DNA of 64,000 nucleotides, taken from positions 1,435,001 to 1,499,000 of the forward strand of contig NZ_CP101527.1 in assembly GCF_026427595.1 (NCBI RefSeq), given 5' to 3'. The notes beneath the pieces are model-generated. The model saw only the letters and a list, made by a program, of their open reading frames with translations, had not been told where the DNA came from and made no database searches. Below, in pieces: positions 28,095 to 37,735 of this stretch; the first letter of the stretch is position 1, and each line of letters starts with the position of its first letter. This DNA is from Alkalimarinus sediminis (lineage in GTDB: Bacteria; Pseudomonadota; Gammaproteobacteria; Pseudomonadales; Oleiphilaceae). Both the position numbers and the translations under genes were made by a program.

Positions 28095-28811
28095 TTAAGG
28101 TGTCTGCTTCATCTTTTCTCTTAGCTTCTCTAAACGACTCTTGATCTCTTGCTTCCTTTCTTCGCTAAGATTGTCGAGGTTAGTAGTAGGTCTGGAGAAA
28201 TTCTGCGGAATTTGAGGCACTTGTATCGGTTGCGTTCGAACAGGTTGAGTGTGTGCTTGAGGCTGCAACTGGCTTTGTGGTCGGTTTTGTGAATCGCGAT
28301 TGGAATCATTACGAACAATGCCGATATTCACATCCTCAGGAAAGTACAGGTTCTCTAGTCTGCCATTTCGTTCTATTACAATTCGCTTTTCGTGAACGCT
28401 TTTAAGTTTTGCATTGCCTGGCAGTGTATCGTTAACGGAGTACTTTAACGTTTCTTTGTTAGGACCTTCAATTAGTGCGCTGGCCTGTTCAATTTTTGTT
28501 GATGCTGATACGCCACGCAGTGTTAGCCTTAGGTTGGTTTTAGGAAGGTCTTCTGTTTTAACCGCTTGTTGCTGTTGGTTCGGATCTATGGGTTTGCCAA
28601 AGAGCTCATATTGGTCAACATTTAATTCAGGGCGAGGCTGTTGTCTTGTCGTGCTAGTTGATGCTTCTTTAACTGGGGCAGACTCTGAGGATTCACTATA
28701 GCCAGGCATAAAAAACTCATAAGCCTGCAGTCCGAGCGTAAACAGCATTGCCAAAATTAATAAAACCAGAATAACGACTGGCGCTTTTTGTTGTAATCCT
28801 AATGTGTTCAC
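28095..28811 (-). CDS. gspC: Type II secretion protein GspC-like (homology-region protein)
   Basis: A 238-residue inner-membrane protein. One transmembrane segment lies at residues 12-32. A Ser/Pro/Gln-rich linker precedes the GspC homology region at about 65-155 (LFGKPID, LPKTNLRLTLRGVSAS, SALIEGPNKETLKYSVNDTL). The C-terminal part is Gln/Pro-rich and ends in a short charged coiled coil instead of the PDZ domain of classical GspC. In secretion systems the homology region contacts GspD, while the membrane part contacts GspL and GspM. It is transcribed away from gspE across a 279-bp shared upstream region. Confidence 0.82.
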   Translation of the reverse strand: MNTLGLQQKAPVVILVLLILAMLFTLGLQAYEFFMPGYSESSESAPVKEASTSTTRQQPRPELNVDQYELFGKPIDPNQQQQAVKTEDLPKTNLRLTLRGVSASTKIEQASALIEGPNKETLKYSVNDTLPGNAKLKSVHEKRIVIERNGRLENLYFPEDVNIGIVRNDSNRDSQNRPQSQLQPQAHTQPVRTQPIQVPQIPQNFSRPTTNLDNLSEERKQEIKSRLEKLREKMKQTP

Positions 28812-29090
28812 AGGACGAGCTAACCTTTGTTCTTGCTGAGTGATTTTTTATAATAGAACGCAATTGAAGATAATTATAGTATTGATTGCTATGTCGAGCT
28901 TCTTTAATTAACGTATTGTTAATAAAATAAATTTTGCGTTAGGGGTAATTACCATTCAAAATGTGCTGAATACCTTGTAAATTTGAATTTATTTTAAGGA
29001 TAATTCGCTATCACTTTAGTAGAGAAGACTATAATAAAAAATGTTAATGGATAATTACTCAATCACACCTAGTCATTTAAGGAGCTTGCT
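28812..29090. promoter_or_regulatory. Divergent promoter region between gspC and gspE
   Basis: This 279-bp A+T-rich region separates two divergent starts and contains no open frame of note. AAGGAG, 6 nt upstream of the gspE TTG, is its only clear signal. Promoters for both directions are inferred from gene orientation. Confidence 0.5.
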
Positions 29091-30608
29091 TTGAGTTTCG
29101 AAACCAGCTCAGTACCAGTACTTTCGGAACCTGAATCAAATCACGGGCGACTGCCATTTGGTTTCGCAAAAAAACACTCGGTGGTCATAGCCAAAGATCA
29201 TACAGGTGAGCTCTGTGTACTCCATGTCGAAGCACTTAATAACCGTCTTTTCTGTGAGCTCAACCGAATCACCAAAGGCGATTTACGTTTTGAACAGGTG
29301 CCTAAAGACGTTTTTGAAGAGTCGCTCTCCTTTGCTTATCAAAATGACTCAGCTGAAGCCATGCAAATGGTGGAAGGGCTAGGGGATGATATGGATCTTG
29401 CTAGTTTAGCGGACTCCGTACCCGAAACTGAAGATCTATTAGAGCAAGAAGATGATGCACCTATTATCAGACTGATAAACGCTATCTTAACTGAAGCGGT
29501 CAAAACCAGTGCTTCTGATATCCATATAGAGACATTTGAAAAACAATTAGTCGTTCGCTTTAGAGTAGATGGCGTACTTCGCGAAATTGTGCAACCAAAA
29601 CGAGCCTTAGCCCCACTGTTAATCAGTCGTATTAAGGTTATGTCCAAGTTGGATATTGCTGAAAAGCGGATCCCCCAAGATGGGCGTATATCCTTGAGAG
29701 TGGGCGGCAGAGAAGTCGATATTCGAGTTTCAACGATGCCTTCAGCTAATGGAGAACGCATTGTTCTGCGTTTGCTTGATAAACAAGCAGGCCGATTAAA
29801 GCTAGACTCTCTTGGCTTATCAACGCGAGATCTCAAAACCCTAAAAGGGTTAGTCAGCCGCCCACACGGAATTATTTTGGTTACCGGTCCTACAGGGTCG
29901 GGTAAAACAACCACACTTTATGCCGGGTTGTCTGAAATAAATGATAAAAGCCGCAATATACTCACTGTAGAAGACCCGATTGAATATAACCTACCTGGTA
30001 TCGGCCAGACACAGGTCAACACCAAAGTAGACATGACGTTTTCAAGAGGTCTAAGAGCCATACTTCGACAAGACCCTGATGTGGTGATGATCGGTGAGAT
30101 TCGTGACTTAGAAACCTCCGAAATAGCGGTTCAGGCCAGCTTAACAGGTCATTTGGTTCTATCAACACTGCATACCAATAGTGCAGTAGGATCTATTACC
30201 CGGTTAATCGACATGGGAGTAGAGCCATTCTTAATCTCTTCAAGTATGGTCGGGATTATTGCACAGAGGCTCGTGAGAGTTCTCTGCACAACTTGCCGAG
30301 AGCCTTATCAACCCGATAAAGAGGCTTGTGACTTTTTACAACAAGACCCTGCTGAGCCACCAACAATATATCGTGCGAAAGGCTGCACCGAGTGCAACCA
30401 TTTAGGCTATCGAGGGCGGATGGGGATTTACGAAGTCATCGATATCGATGATCAGATGCGCGCCCTTATACACAGTAAAGCGGGGGAGCTTGAGCTAGAA
30501 GCCTACGCCCGTAAGTGTGGGCCGAGCATTCATGCAGATGGCGTGGCGAAAATATTAGCGGGCGTCACATCGGTTGAAGAAGTACTCCGCGTCACCCATA
30601 GGGAGTAA
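29091..30608 (+). CDS. gspE: Type II secretion ATPase GspE
   Basis: A 505-residue cytoplasmic ATPase that powers pseudopilus assembly. The N-terminal GspE N1/N2 region carries the domain that binds GspL. The Walker A motif GPTGSGKTTTLYAG lies near residue 265, the Asp box DPDVVMIGEIRDLETSEIA near 335, and the His box LVLSTLHTNSA near 360. The four cysteines of the zinc motif are CTTC and CTEC near 400 and 440. The start is TTG, supported by AAGGAG 6 nt upstream. It leads a compact operon running to gspM. Confidence 0.97.
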   Translation: MSFETSSVPVLSEPESNHGRLPFGFAKKHSVVIAKDHTGELCVLHVEALNNRLFCELNRITKGDLRFEQVPKDVFEESLSFAYQNDSAEAMQMVEGLGDDMDLASLADSVPETEDLLEQEDDAPIIRLINAILTEAVKTSASDIHIETFEKQLVVRFRVDGVLREIVQPKRALAPLLISRIKVMSKLDIAEKRIPQDGRISLRVGGREVDIRVSTMPSANGERIVLRLLDKQAGRLKLDSLGLSTRDLKTLKGLVSRPHGIILVTGPTGSGKTTTLYAGLSEINDKSRNILTVEDPIEYNLPGIGQTQVNTKVDMTFSRGLRAILRQDPDVVMIGEIRDLETSEIAVQASLTGHLVLSTLHTNSAVGSITRLIDMGVEPFLISSSMVGIIAQRLVRVLCTTCREPYQPDKEACDFLQQDPAEPPTIYRAKGCTECNHLGYRGRMGIYEVIDIDDQMRALIHSKAGELELEAYARKCGPSIHADGVAKILAGVTSVEEVLRVTHRE

Positions 30609-30611
30609 TTA

Positions 30612-31826
30612 ATGGCTGCGTTTGAATATAAGGCGTTAGACACCAAAGGCCGCCAGAAAAAGGGAGTTATAGAAGCTGATAGCTCGCGACAGGTGCGTCA
30701 ACAGTTGCGTGATAAAGGTCTAACACCACTTTCTGTTGAAACTACGGTAGAGAAAGAGAGTAGAACCCGATCATTCTCATCCCAGGGTAAAAGTCTCAGT
30801 GTTAAAGATTTAGCCTTAATTACACGTCAGATAGCAACATTGATTCAGGCGGGTATTCCCATTGAAGAAGCGCTTAGTGCGGTGTCTGATCAGAATGACA
30901 AACCGCGCATTCGTAGCATTATGCTTGCTATCAGAGCAAAAGTGCTAGAGGGCTATACTTTGGCTGATAGTATGGCTGAGTTCCCCAATGCATTTCCTAA
31001 GCTTTATCGATCGACTGTTGCCGCGGGAGAACATGCAGGACATATGGACCTGGTGCTTAATAGACTTGCCGACTATACCGAAGCGCGCCAACAGGCGAGA
31101 CAAAAGATACAGTTAGCAGCCATATACCCTGTGATCTTATCGGTAGTAGCAATATCCATAGTAGTGTTTCTACTCACTTATGTTGTGCCTGATATTATTG
31201 AAGTATTTATCAATAACGGACAAGAGCTACCTGCATTAACTCAGTCGTTGCTTGTGGTCAGCGATTTTCTCAGTCAATGGGGGCTCTATATTCTCGTCGC
31301 TCTGATTATTGGGTTTGCGGTTTTTCAGTACTTTCTGAAAAAAGATGCTTTTCGCTATTCAGTGCATAAAAAAATTCTCACCACCCCGTTTATCTCTAAG
31401 CTATCTAAAGGGATGAATACTGCTCGTTTTGCGAGTACGTTGAGTATACTTAACAGTAGCGGTGTGCCGTTGGTAGAGGCTATTCGAATTTCCGGTGAGG
31501 TATTATCCAATGACTGTCTGAAATCTTCGATAATGGATGCAGCGGTGATGGTAAGTGAGGGTTCTAGTTTAACCAAGTCCCTCGAAAATACAGGCTACTT
31601 TCCTCCAATGATGCTGCATATGGTTGCGAGCGGCGAATCTAGTGGCGAGTTAGACCAGATGCTAGAGCGAACGGCTAAAAATCAAGAGAATGATTTAGAG
31701 GGGCTTATTTCAGCGATCGTCGGTTTGTTTGAACCGCTGATGCTGTTGGTAATGGGCGTAGTGGTTCTGATTATTGTGCTAGCGATTATGTTACCCATAC
31801 TGAGTATGAGTAACTTGGTTGGTTAG
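30612..31826 (+). CDS. gspF: Type II secretion inner-membrane platform protein GspF
   Basis: A 404-residue polytopic inner-membrane platform protein. It has two T2SSF domains, the first containing ALITRQIATLIQAGIPIEEA and the second RFASTLSILNSSGVPLVEA. Three transmembrane segments lie at about 170-195, 220-240 and 375-400. The N-terminal cytoplasmic part starts with AFEYKALDTKGRQKKGVIEA. It follows gspE by 3 bp, so translation is probably coupled. The platform couples the ATPase to pseudopilus growth. Confidence 0.96.
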   Translation: MAAFEYKALDTKGRQKKGVIEADSSRQVRQQLRDKGLTPLSVETTVEKESRTRSFSSQGKSLSVKDLALITRQIATLIQAGIPIEEALSAVSDQNDKPRIRSIMLAIRAKVLEGYTLADSMAEFPNAFPKLYRSTVAAGEHAGHMDLVLNRLADYTEARQQARQKIQLAAIYPVILSVVAISIVVFLLTYVVPDIIEVFINNGQELPALTQSLLVVSDFLSQWGLYILVALIIGFAVFQYFLKKDAFRYSVHKKILTTPFISKLSKGMNTARFASTLSILNSSGVPLVEAIRISGEVLSNDCLKSSIMDAAVMVSEGSSLTKSLENTGYFPPMMLHMVASGESSGELDQMLERTAKNQENDLEGLISAIVGLFEPLMLLVMGVVVLIIVLAIMLPILSMSNLVG

Positions 31827-31894
31827 CGAATTAGCAATAGTAGAACAGTACAAATAAGAAGCATATTAGATAAATAAAATTGAGTGCAAATAAG

Positions 31895-32332
31895 ATGAAT
31901 ACAATCAAACTACAGCGCGGTTTTACGCTAATCGAAATTATGGTCGTTATGGTAATTTTGGGTCTGTTGGTAGCCGTAGTTGCGCCAAATATACTTGGAC
32001 GAGGCGAGCAAGCACGTATCACCGTCGCTGAAACCCAAATAAGAGAAGTGTCGAACGCACTTGACCTTTATAAGCTTGATAATTTTAGTTACCCCAGCAC
32101 AGAGCAGGGGCTTGAAGCCCTAGTGACCAAGCCAAGCGGTTTCCCTGAGCCTAAAAATTGGAATAAAGATGGTTACATGAAGACCGTGCCAGTCGATCCA
32201 TGGGGAAATCCATACCAGTACATTAGCCCAGGCGTAAATGGCCCATTTGATCTTTATTCATTAGGCTCTGATGGCAAAGAAGGTGGAGAAGAAGAGGGTG
32301 CAGATATCGGTAACTGGGATGTAAAAGAGTAA
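31895..32332 (+). CDS. gspG: Major pseudopilin GspG
   Basis: The main subunit of the type II pseudopilus. From the preferred ATG it has 145 residues. A short leader precedes the prepilin-peptidase site, GFTLIEIMVVMVILGLLVAV, with Glu5 of the mature protein present. The C-terminal part has the family calcium-site region (VPVDPWGNPYQY and DLYSLGSDG). The frame also allows a TTG at 31880, but that lacks an RBS and would lengthen the leader, so the ATG is chosen. A prepilin peptidase must be supplied from outside the window. Confidence 0.96.
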   Translation: MNTIKLQRGFTLIEIMVVMVILGLLVAVVAPNILGRGEQARITVAETQIREVSNALDLYKLDNFSYPSTEQGLEALVTKPSGFPEPKNWNKDGYMKTVPVDPWGNPYQYISPGVNGPFDLYSLGSDGKEGGEEEGADIGNWDVKE

Positions 32333-32371
32333 GATAAAACAGCTCTTTAAAGCACATATCTAACTATTTAA

Positions 32372-32923
32372 ATGATGATTATTGCACCCACAGTCATAAC
32401 CAAGCGGCATCAAGGCTTCACCTTAATTGAGATTTTAGTAGTCATGGTACTGCTAGGGCTTTTAACAGGTGTAGCCGTTTTCACTTTAGGGAGTGGCAAG
32501 CAGCAGCGAGAACTCGCGAATGAATCTCAGAGGCTGCACGCTCTCCTAAGAATGGCCTCAGAGGAGGCGATACTCAGCAATACAGAGATTGGTTTTAGTA
32601 TCACCGAAGACGGCTATGAGTTCTTGCAGTACGATGATAAAGAGTTAACCTGGTCAAACTCCAGTGTTGCCGTCTTAAAAAGCAGAGAGTTTCCTGAGTG
32701 GGTTGCGGTCGAGTTTCAGCGGGATGGAGAGAATCTAACCATATTGGGGCGCGAAGAAGAAGAACTTAAAAAACCAGACATGATGTTGCTTTCTAGCGGA
32801 GAAGTAACTCCTTTTACTATTAGACTACAAGTCGAAAAAAACTCAGAGAGTCAATTTGTAATTTCATCAGACGGGTTGGAAGAGATTAAATTGGTTGAAC
32901 CAGGCAAGGAGGACGAGGAGTAA
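32372..32923 (+). CDS. gspH: Minor pseudopilin GspH
   Basis: A 183-residue minor pseudopilin. The leader ends in QG before the methylated Phe: GFTLIEILVVMVLLGLLTGV. The rest is a beta-rich domain as in GspH/XcpU (LLRMASEEAILSNTEIGFSI). It is thought to bridge the tip complex GspI-J-K to the GspG shaft. The stop abuts the gspI start directly. Confidence 0.93.
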   Translation: MMIIAPTVITKRHQGFTLIEILVVMVLLGLLTGVAVFTLGSGKQQRELANESQRLHALLRMASEEAILSNTEIGFSITEDGYEFLQYDDKELTWSNSSVAVLKSREFPEWVAVEFQRDGENLTILGREEEELKKPDMMLLSSGEVTPFTIRLQVEKNSESQFVISSDGLEEIKLVEPGKEDEE

Positions 32924-33337
32924 ATGGCCAGTCTGACGCCGTCCACTTTGCCCCCTTTTAAACGGCCCAAAGGCTTCACGCTTTTAGAAGTGATGATCGC
33001 GCTCATAATCTTTGGCCTTGTTGCTACGGTAATACAAAAGACCACATCCCAAACTATCTCTCAATATGAACGAATTCGTCTCAAAACGATTGCCAGTTGG
33101 ATTGCCGAAAACAAAATGGCAGAAATGCGTTTGAGTGACTCAATGCCGCAAGCGAAAGAGAGTAAGGAAGAGGTTGAGTTTGGGAAAGATTTTTGGCAAG
33201 TGACATCCAAAGTTACAAGAACTAGCGACGCTAATTTGAACCGTGTTGATCTGACTATCTTTCATAAAATGAGTGATGATCAGTTTGAACAAGGCAATCA
33301 AGTACTCACATTTACTGGTTATGTGGGGCGCTATTAA
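32924..33337 (+). CDS. gspI: Minor pseudopilin GspI
   Basis: A 137-residue minor pseudopilin of the tip complex. The leader of about 18 residues is cut before Phe in GFTLLEVMIALIIFGLVATV. The family motif IAENKMAEMRL follows near residue 62. GGAGG lies upstream of the ATG, inside the end of gspH, so the two are coupled. GspI nucleates assembly with GspJ and GspK. Confidence 0.94.
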   Translation: MASLTPSTLPPFKRPKGFTLLEVMIALIIFGLVATVIQKTTSQTISQYERIRLKTIASWIAENKMAEMRLSDSMPQAKESKEEVEFGKDFWQVTSKVTRTSDANLNRVDLTIFHKMSDDQFEQGNQVLTFTGYVGRY

Positions 33338-34101
33338 TGTATCTCGTCAATCAATATAACCGAAACCGTGGCTTTACACTGCTTGAAGTGCTGATAGCCA
33401 TTGGTATTACTGCTCTCATCGGACTTGGTACCTGGCAACTTCTTGGTGGAACCATTAGAGCTCAAGAGGTTACGCAAAAAAACAGTGATCGTCTCGAAAA
33501 ATTGCAAAAGGCCATGCTTATTCTATCTAGGGATGTTCAACAAATTAGCCATCGGGCTATTCGAGATGAGTACGGCGACTTTCAGCCTGCATTATCTAAC
33601 CGAAATGCACTGTTTGTAATGGAGTTAACACGCATCGGTTGGCGCAACCCGATAGGGGCGGTTAGAAGTGATCTCCAACGAGTATCTTATGAGTTAGTTG
33701 ATGGCGAGCTTCTCCGACATTACTGGACTGTATTAGATAGATCACAAGATAGCGAAAGTGTGATTCAAGCGCTATTAACAGATATTGATACCCTTTCTTT
33801 GCGCTTTATGAATGAAGAAAATCAATGGACTGATACATGGCCGCCGGAGCAGGTTGATGTTGATAATCAGCAACTAGGTAACCACTTGCTACCTAAGGCG
33901 CTCGAGATCACTTTAGTTCATAACTATTTTGGCACACTAACGCGCCTCTATGATCTTCCGCAATTTAAAGATAGTTCGACAACGTCAAGCAATAACCAGT
34001 CCGCTGGTAATCAGTCAACTACCCAACAAGAAAATTCGAATCAACAAGAAGCAGGTCAGCCTGCAACCAATGATAGAGATAGTAGTGGTAATCAAAAATG
34101 A
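33337..34101 (+). CDS. gspJ: Minor pseudopilin GspJ
   Basis: A 254-residue minor pseudopilin. The cleavage motif is GFTLLEVLIAIGITALIGLG. The GspJ core includes LSRDVQQISHRAIRDEYGD near residue 65. The last 40 residues are low-complexity Asn/Gln/Ser/Thr, an extension not usual in the family. The ATG overlaps the gspI stop (TAATG). It forms the tip with GspI and GspK. Confidence 0.94.
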   Translation: MYLVNQYNRNRGFTLLEVLIAIGITALIGLGTWQLLGGTIRAQEVTQKNSDRLEKLQKAMLILSRDVQQISHRAIRDEYGDFQPALSNRNALFVMELTRIGWRNPIGAVRSDLQRVSYELVDGELLRHYWTVLDRSQDSESVIQALLTDIDTLSLRFMNEENQWTDTWPPEQVDVDNQQLGNHLLPKALEITLVHNYFGTLTRLYDLPQFKDSSTTSSNNQSAGNQSTTQQENSNQQEAGQPATNDRDSSGNQK

Positions 34102-34128
34102 TACTGTATAGCGATATGAGGATTACCC

Positions 34129-35145
34129 TTGTCAGTTAAAGTTTTAGATACTCATGGCACACCTCCGCAAAGACAAAAAGGGGTTGCTCTTATGATGGTT
34201 TTGTTTGTGTTTGCATTAGTGACTATCTTGGCGGGTGGCATGATTTCTAGACAAAGCTTGTTTATACAAAAAACATCCAATACGCTAATTCAAAGTCAGG
34301 CATACGAGCTTGCGTTAGGCGCAGAGCAACTTGGGCGACAGTTTTTATATGCTGATTGGAACGAAGATAAGAAAGCGTCTGTTTTTAAGGATGACGCATC
34401 AGAAACATGGGGTGTTGCAGCTGTCGGGTTTCCTGTTGATTATGGCATTATTGAAGCCCAGATTGATGATTTGCAAGGAAAGCTTAATATCAATAGTCTA
34501 ATAAACACCGATGGATCTAAAGATCAGGTGGCAATTGAGCGCTTCACCAACCTTTTTATAGTGTTGAATATTCAAGAGCTAAGAGTTGAAAAGATAATTG
34601 ACTGGATCGATGAGAATAATGAAGCAGACGGGGCAGAAGGCGCCGAAGAAAACGACTATTTAATTCGGGAAACACCTTATCGCACAGGTAATCAGCCATT
34701 TGTATCTATTTCAGAACTAATGTTGATTGATGGCATGACGGAAAAGATATATGCGCAACTGCTGCCGCATGTCACCGTTTTGCCTGTCAGCGTAAAAGCG
34801 GTTAATGTTAATACCTGCACTAAAGAAGTATATCGTTCGCTAGCTAAGGGAAAAACTCTATCTGACGAGGAAGGTCAAGCTATAATTGATTATAGGGATG
34901 ATGAGCCTTTTAAAAAGCTAGAGGACTTTAAGGCGTTACCTGAATACGCAGGTTTAGAGCTTCCAGGTGCTTTCTCGATCAATAGTGAGTATTTCGTTGT
35001 TTCATCAAGGGTGACGCTATCAGGTCGCGTAAGTCGATTAGCATCTGTGTTACATAGAGATAAAGCAGACGGCAAGTTAACGTTACTGTCTCGTGATCAG
35101 GGTCAGAAATACATAATCACAAAAGATATGATTGTGGCACAATAA
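34129..35145 (+). CDS. gspK: Minor pseudopilin GspK
   Basis: A 338-residue, atypically large minor pseudopilin that caps the pseudopilus. The hydrophobic N-terminal helix follows QKGVALMMVLFVFALVTILAG; Glu5 is replaced, as is normal for GspK. A SAM-like helical insert includes VNVNTCTKEVYRSLAKG and a helix-hairpin-helix-like segment near residue 235. The start is TTG with GAGGA 6 nt upstream; no ATG lies in a suitable place. The gap to gspJ is 27 bp. Confidence 0.94.
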   Translation: MSVKVLDTHGTPPQRQKGVALMMVLFVFALVTILAGGMISRQSLFIQKTSNTLIQSQAYELALGAEQLGRQFLYADWNEDKKASVFKDDASETWGVAAVGFPVDYGIIEAQIDDLQGKLNINSLINTDGSKDQVAIERFTNLFIVLNIQELRVEKIIDWIDENNEADGAEGAEENDYLIRETPYRTGNQPFVSISELMLIDGMTEKIYAQLLPHVTVLPVSVKAVNVNTCTKEVYRSLAKGKTLSDEEGQAIIDYRDDEPFKKLEDFKALPEYAGLELPGAFSINSEYFVVSSRVTLSGRVSRLASVLHRDKADGKLTLLSRDQGQKYIITKDMIVAQ

Positions 35146-35190
35146 CCAATAACGAATGCCAAATATACTAGGGATATAAAGAGAACAATA

Positions 35191-36492
35191 ATGCCAAACA
35201 AGTTGTTTATTCGTGCACTATCGCTGCCCGAAAACGAAAATCAAGGGCTATCTAATTTTGAGTGGGCACTTTATGCACGTGCGGGTCAAAAGATTGCAGG
35301 TGGCATTGCCGAGACATTTGACAGTGTGCAGCAACTTCTAGATCAAAACTCTATAAACGAAGTTCAGATTATTGGCTTGATTCCCGCGAATTTAATTAGT
35401 TCAACTCAGGTTACTATTCCCGGTAAACAGGCTCGGTTTGTTCAACAAGCACTGCCTTTCGCGGTTGAGGAACAACTATCTGAAGACATCGATAATGTAC
35501 ACATTGCTTTAGGCGATAAGCTGAGCAATGGTAATTACGCTGTCGAAGTCATTAATTACACACTATTTGAAACTTACTTTGAAGCACTCAACCAAACCGG
35601 ATTGCCAGTAAGTGCAATCTATAGCGATGCATCATTACTGCCTATTCAGGGGGTGGACGCGGTTATAGGCTTTGAAGACGACTGGGCTTTGGTCGACATT
35701 AAGCCAGGCACTGTTACACGGGTAAAACTGTTTAATTTGGTTAGCTATTTTGATTCAGTATTGGTTACAGACGAAGACAATGACGAAGTAGATAAAAAAC
35801 AGGTCAGTTGTTTTATCCCGCCTGGTCAAGCCGATAATCTTAAAATTATCCTTGCAGAATTACAGCAGAGCGATGGTTTTGAGTGGACTACCCATGACCT
35901 TAACGTTCCTATGTTAGAGTTGTTATGCGAATCGTGGTTTCAGCAGGGTACAAAAGGGATCAACCTCTGCCAAGGCGATTTTAAAATTGCCACTGCTGCG
36001 GCTCCATCGTTAAAAAAATGGAAAGCGGTTGCAGCTGTTGCCGGTGTCTGGTTTGTACTGCAAGTAGGAATTGATATAGGCAAAGGCTATTACTACCAGC
36101 AAGAAGCTGATAAATACGCAGAACAAGCACTTCAGGTCTATAAAGGTCTCTTTCCAGCAGAGCGACGGGTAAGCGTTAATAATTTGCGACGTACGTTGCA
36201 AGGTAAACTGAACATGGCAAACACCTCTCAAGGGAACACAGACTTCCTGAGTCTTTTGAGTGAAGCGGGCTATCAGTACTCCAAGTTACAGAATAATCAG
36301 AATATTGAATTTAAAAGTGTTAACTATAGTGACCAAAGACAAGAACTCACCATTGAGTTAAGAGCCGGCTCATTTCAACAGTTAGATCAACTTAAAAATG
36401 GGTTAACCTCTGCTGGATTAGGCGCGAAGATTAGCTCCGCCATTAATGAACAAAACAGTGTAAGAGGGCGCTTAAGCGTCACAGGTAGTTAA
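35191..36492 (+). CDS. gspL: Type II secretion protein GspL
   Basis: A 433-residue bitopic inner-membrane protein. The N-terminal cytoplasmic actin-like domain (to about residue 265) recruits GspE. One transmembrane segment (KAVAAVAGVWFVLQVGI, about 275-292) precedes the periplasmic ferredoxin-like domain. The motif FVQQALPFAVEEQLSEDIDNVH near residue 75 is typical of GspL. The stop overlaps the gspM start (TAATG). Confidence 0.95.
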   Translation: MPNKLFIRALSLPENENQGLSNFEWALYARAGQKIAGGIAETFDSVQQLLDQNSINEVQIIGLIPANLISSTQVTIPGKQARFVQQALPFAVEEQLSEDIDNVHIALGDKLSNGNYAVEVINYTLFETYFEALNQTGLPVSAIYSDASLLPIQGVDAVIGFEDDWALVDIKPGTVTRVKLFNLVSYFDSVLVTDEDNDEVDKKQVSCFIPPGQADNLKIILAELQQSDGFEWTTHDLNVPMLELLCESWFQQGTKGINLCQGDFKIATAAAPSLKKWKAVAAVAGVWFVLQVGIDIGKGYYYQQEADKYAEQALQVYKGLFPAERRVSVNNLRRTLQGKLNMANTSQGNTDFLSLLSEAGYQYSKLQNNQNIEFKSVNYSDQRQELTIELRAGSFQQLDQLKNGLTSAGLGAKISSAINEQNSVRGRLSVTGS

Positions 36493-37019
36493 TGATGTCG
36501 ATTATTAATAAAATAAAAAACACACCTTCTGTTGTGTCGGCTATGCGACAGTTCGAAGCGATGCCAAAACGAGATCAGCAAGCACTTGTAGTGCTCGCTG
36601 TTGCGCTGTTTTTGGCCATTCTTTACTTTCTTGTCTGGTCACCGGCCCATGAGTTTGCTAATAAGCAACAAAACAACCTGCAAAGCAGCAAAGAGTTGTT
36701 AAGCTGGGTTCAGGCAAATGAAGGGGTGGCTAAAAGCCTTGTTGCAAACAGTGGCGCTGGCTCTTCAACTATTTTAGATAGCCAGTCATTAGTATCGACC
36801 GTTAGCGCTAATGCACAAAAGCATAATATTAAACTGAAAAGATTCGAACCCTCTGGTGATCGTAAAGTAAGAGTTTGGTTAGAAAAAGTCCCTTTTAATA
36901 CCGTAATAGTTTGGCTAAGAGACCTTAATGAGACCTACAGTATAGGGGTGTCACAGGTGTCTATAGATAAGGATGAGAAAGGCGGTTTGGTAAATGTTCG
37001 CTTAACCTTAAAAGGATAA
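36492..37019 (+). CDS. gspM: Type II secretion protein GspM
   Basis: A 175-residue inner-membrane protein. A short cytoplasmic N-terminus is followed by a transmembrane helix (QQALVVLAVALFLAILYFLVW, about 29-50), and a periplasmic ferredoxin-like domain ends in VSQVSIDKDEKGGLVNVRLTL. It stabilises GspL in the platform. It is the last recognisable gsp gene; a gspN gene does not follow. Confidence 0.92.
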   Translation: MMSIINKIKNTPSVVSAMRQFEAMPKRDQQALVVLAVALFLAILYFLVWSPAHEFANKQQNNLQSSKELLSWVQANEGVAKSLVANSGAGSSTILDSQSLVSTVSANAQKHNIKLKRFEPSGDRKVRVWLEKVPFNTVIVWLRDLNETYSIGVSQVSIDKDEKGGLVNVRLTLKG

Positions 37020-37054
37020 CTAACAAAGCCAAAAGCCAGTGCAGGAGAAAAATA

Positions 37055-37693
37055 ATGACAGAAACTGCTGAATGTGTAGAAACAAAGATTGTGAGGTTGG
37101 ATCCAGCTGCCACCAATGAGGCAAAGGCCATCCTTTATCATGCTTATCGTGACGAGCCGACGTTTAAATATCTTTTTGACGCCTCTCGAGCGGGATACGA
37201 TCAACGAGTAAGGGCAACGATTAGAGAGCTGATAGACCTCCATTTTGCCCACAACCAAGATGTAATTGGGCTAAGTGCTGATAACCGCTTGGTCGGCATC
37301 GCGTTGGTCGGAAGTCCGACCGTCAGGCTCAATCTGGCAGAACAGTTTAATTGGCGTATCCGGATGATGCTAACGGCGGGTTTAAGTTCTACCCGCCGCT
37401 ATATTGAATACCATATGCAGGTAAAAGCAATCTTACCTGGTGATGAACATCATGAGCTACCTCTTATGGGGATAGACGCATCCCACCAGAATCAAGGTTA
37501 TGGGCGTTTACTGTTAAATGCGGTTGAAAAATTGTGTAGTGAAAACCCCCGATCAAGCGGTATCGGGTTAGATACTGGTAATGCGCGTTATATAGAATTT
37601 TATGAATCGTTAGGCTATCAAAAAGTAGGTGAGATTAACCTCGGTGACTTTACTGAAACCGTTCTGTTTAAACCTCGCCACAATCCCGATTAA
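37055..37693 (+). CDS. GNAT-family N-acetyltransferase
   Basis: A 212-residue acetyltransferase of the GNAT fold. The acetyl-CoA-binding motif A reads LPLMGIDASHQNQGYGRLLL near residue 135, with the Q/RxxGxG/A pattern as QNQGYG. Motif B follows in YIEFYESLGYQKVGE. The N-terminal part resembles acetyltransferases acting on small molecules. It lies 35 bp after gspM and 42 bp before the glutathione reductase gene, so it may be read through from the gsp operon. The substrate is unknown. Confidence 0.85.
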   Translation: MTETAECVETKIVRLDPAATNEAKAILYHAYRDEPTFKYLFDASRAGYDQRVRATIRELIDLHFAHNQDVIGLSADNRLVGIALVGSPTVRLNLAEQFNWRIRMMLTAGLSSTRRYIEYHMQVKAILPGDEHHELPLMGIDASHQNQGYGRLLLNAVEKLCSENPRSSGIGLDTGNARYIEFYESLGYQKVGEINLGDFTETVLFKPRHNPD

Positions 37694-37735
37694 TCGCTGT
37701 AAATTTAGATACTAATATTTAGGAACCTCCATATT

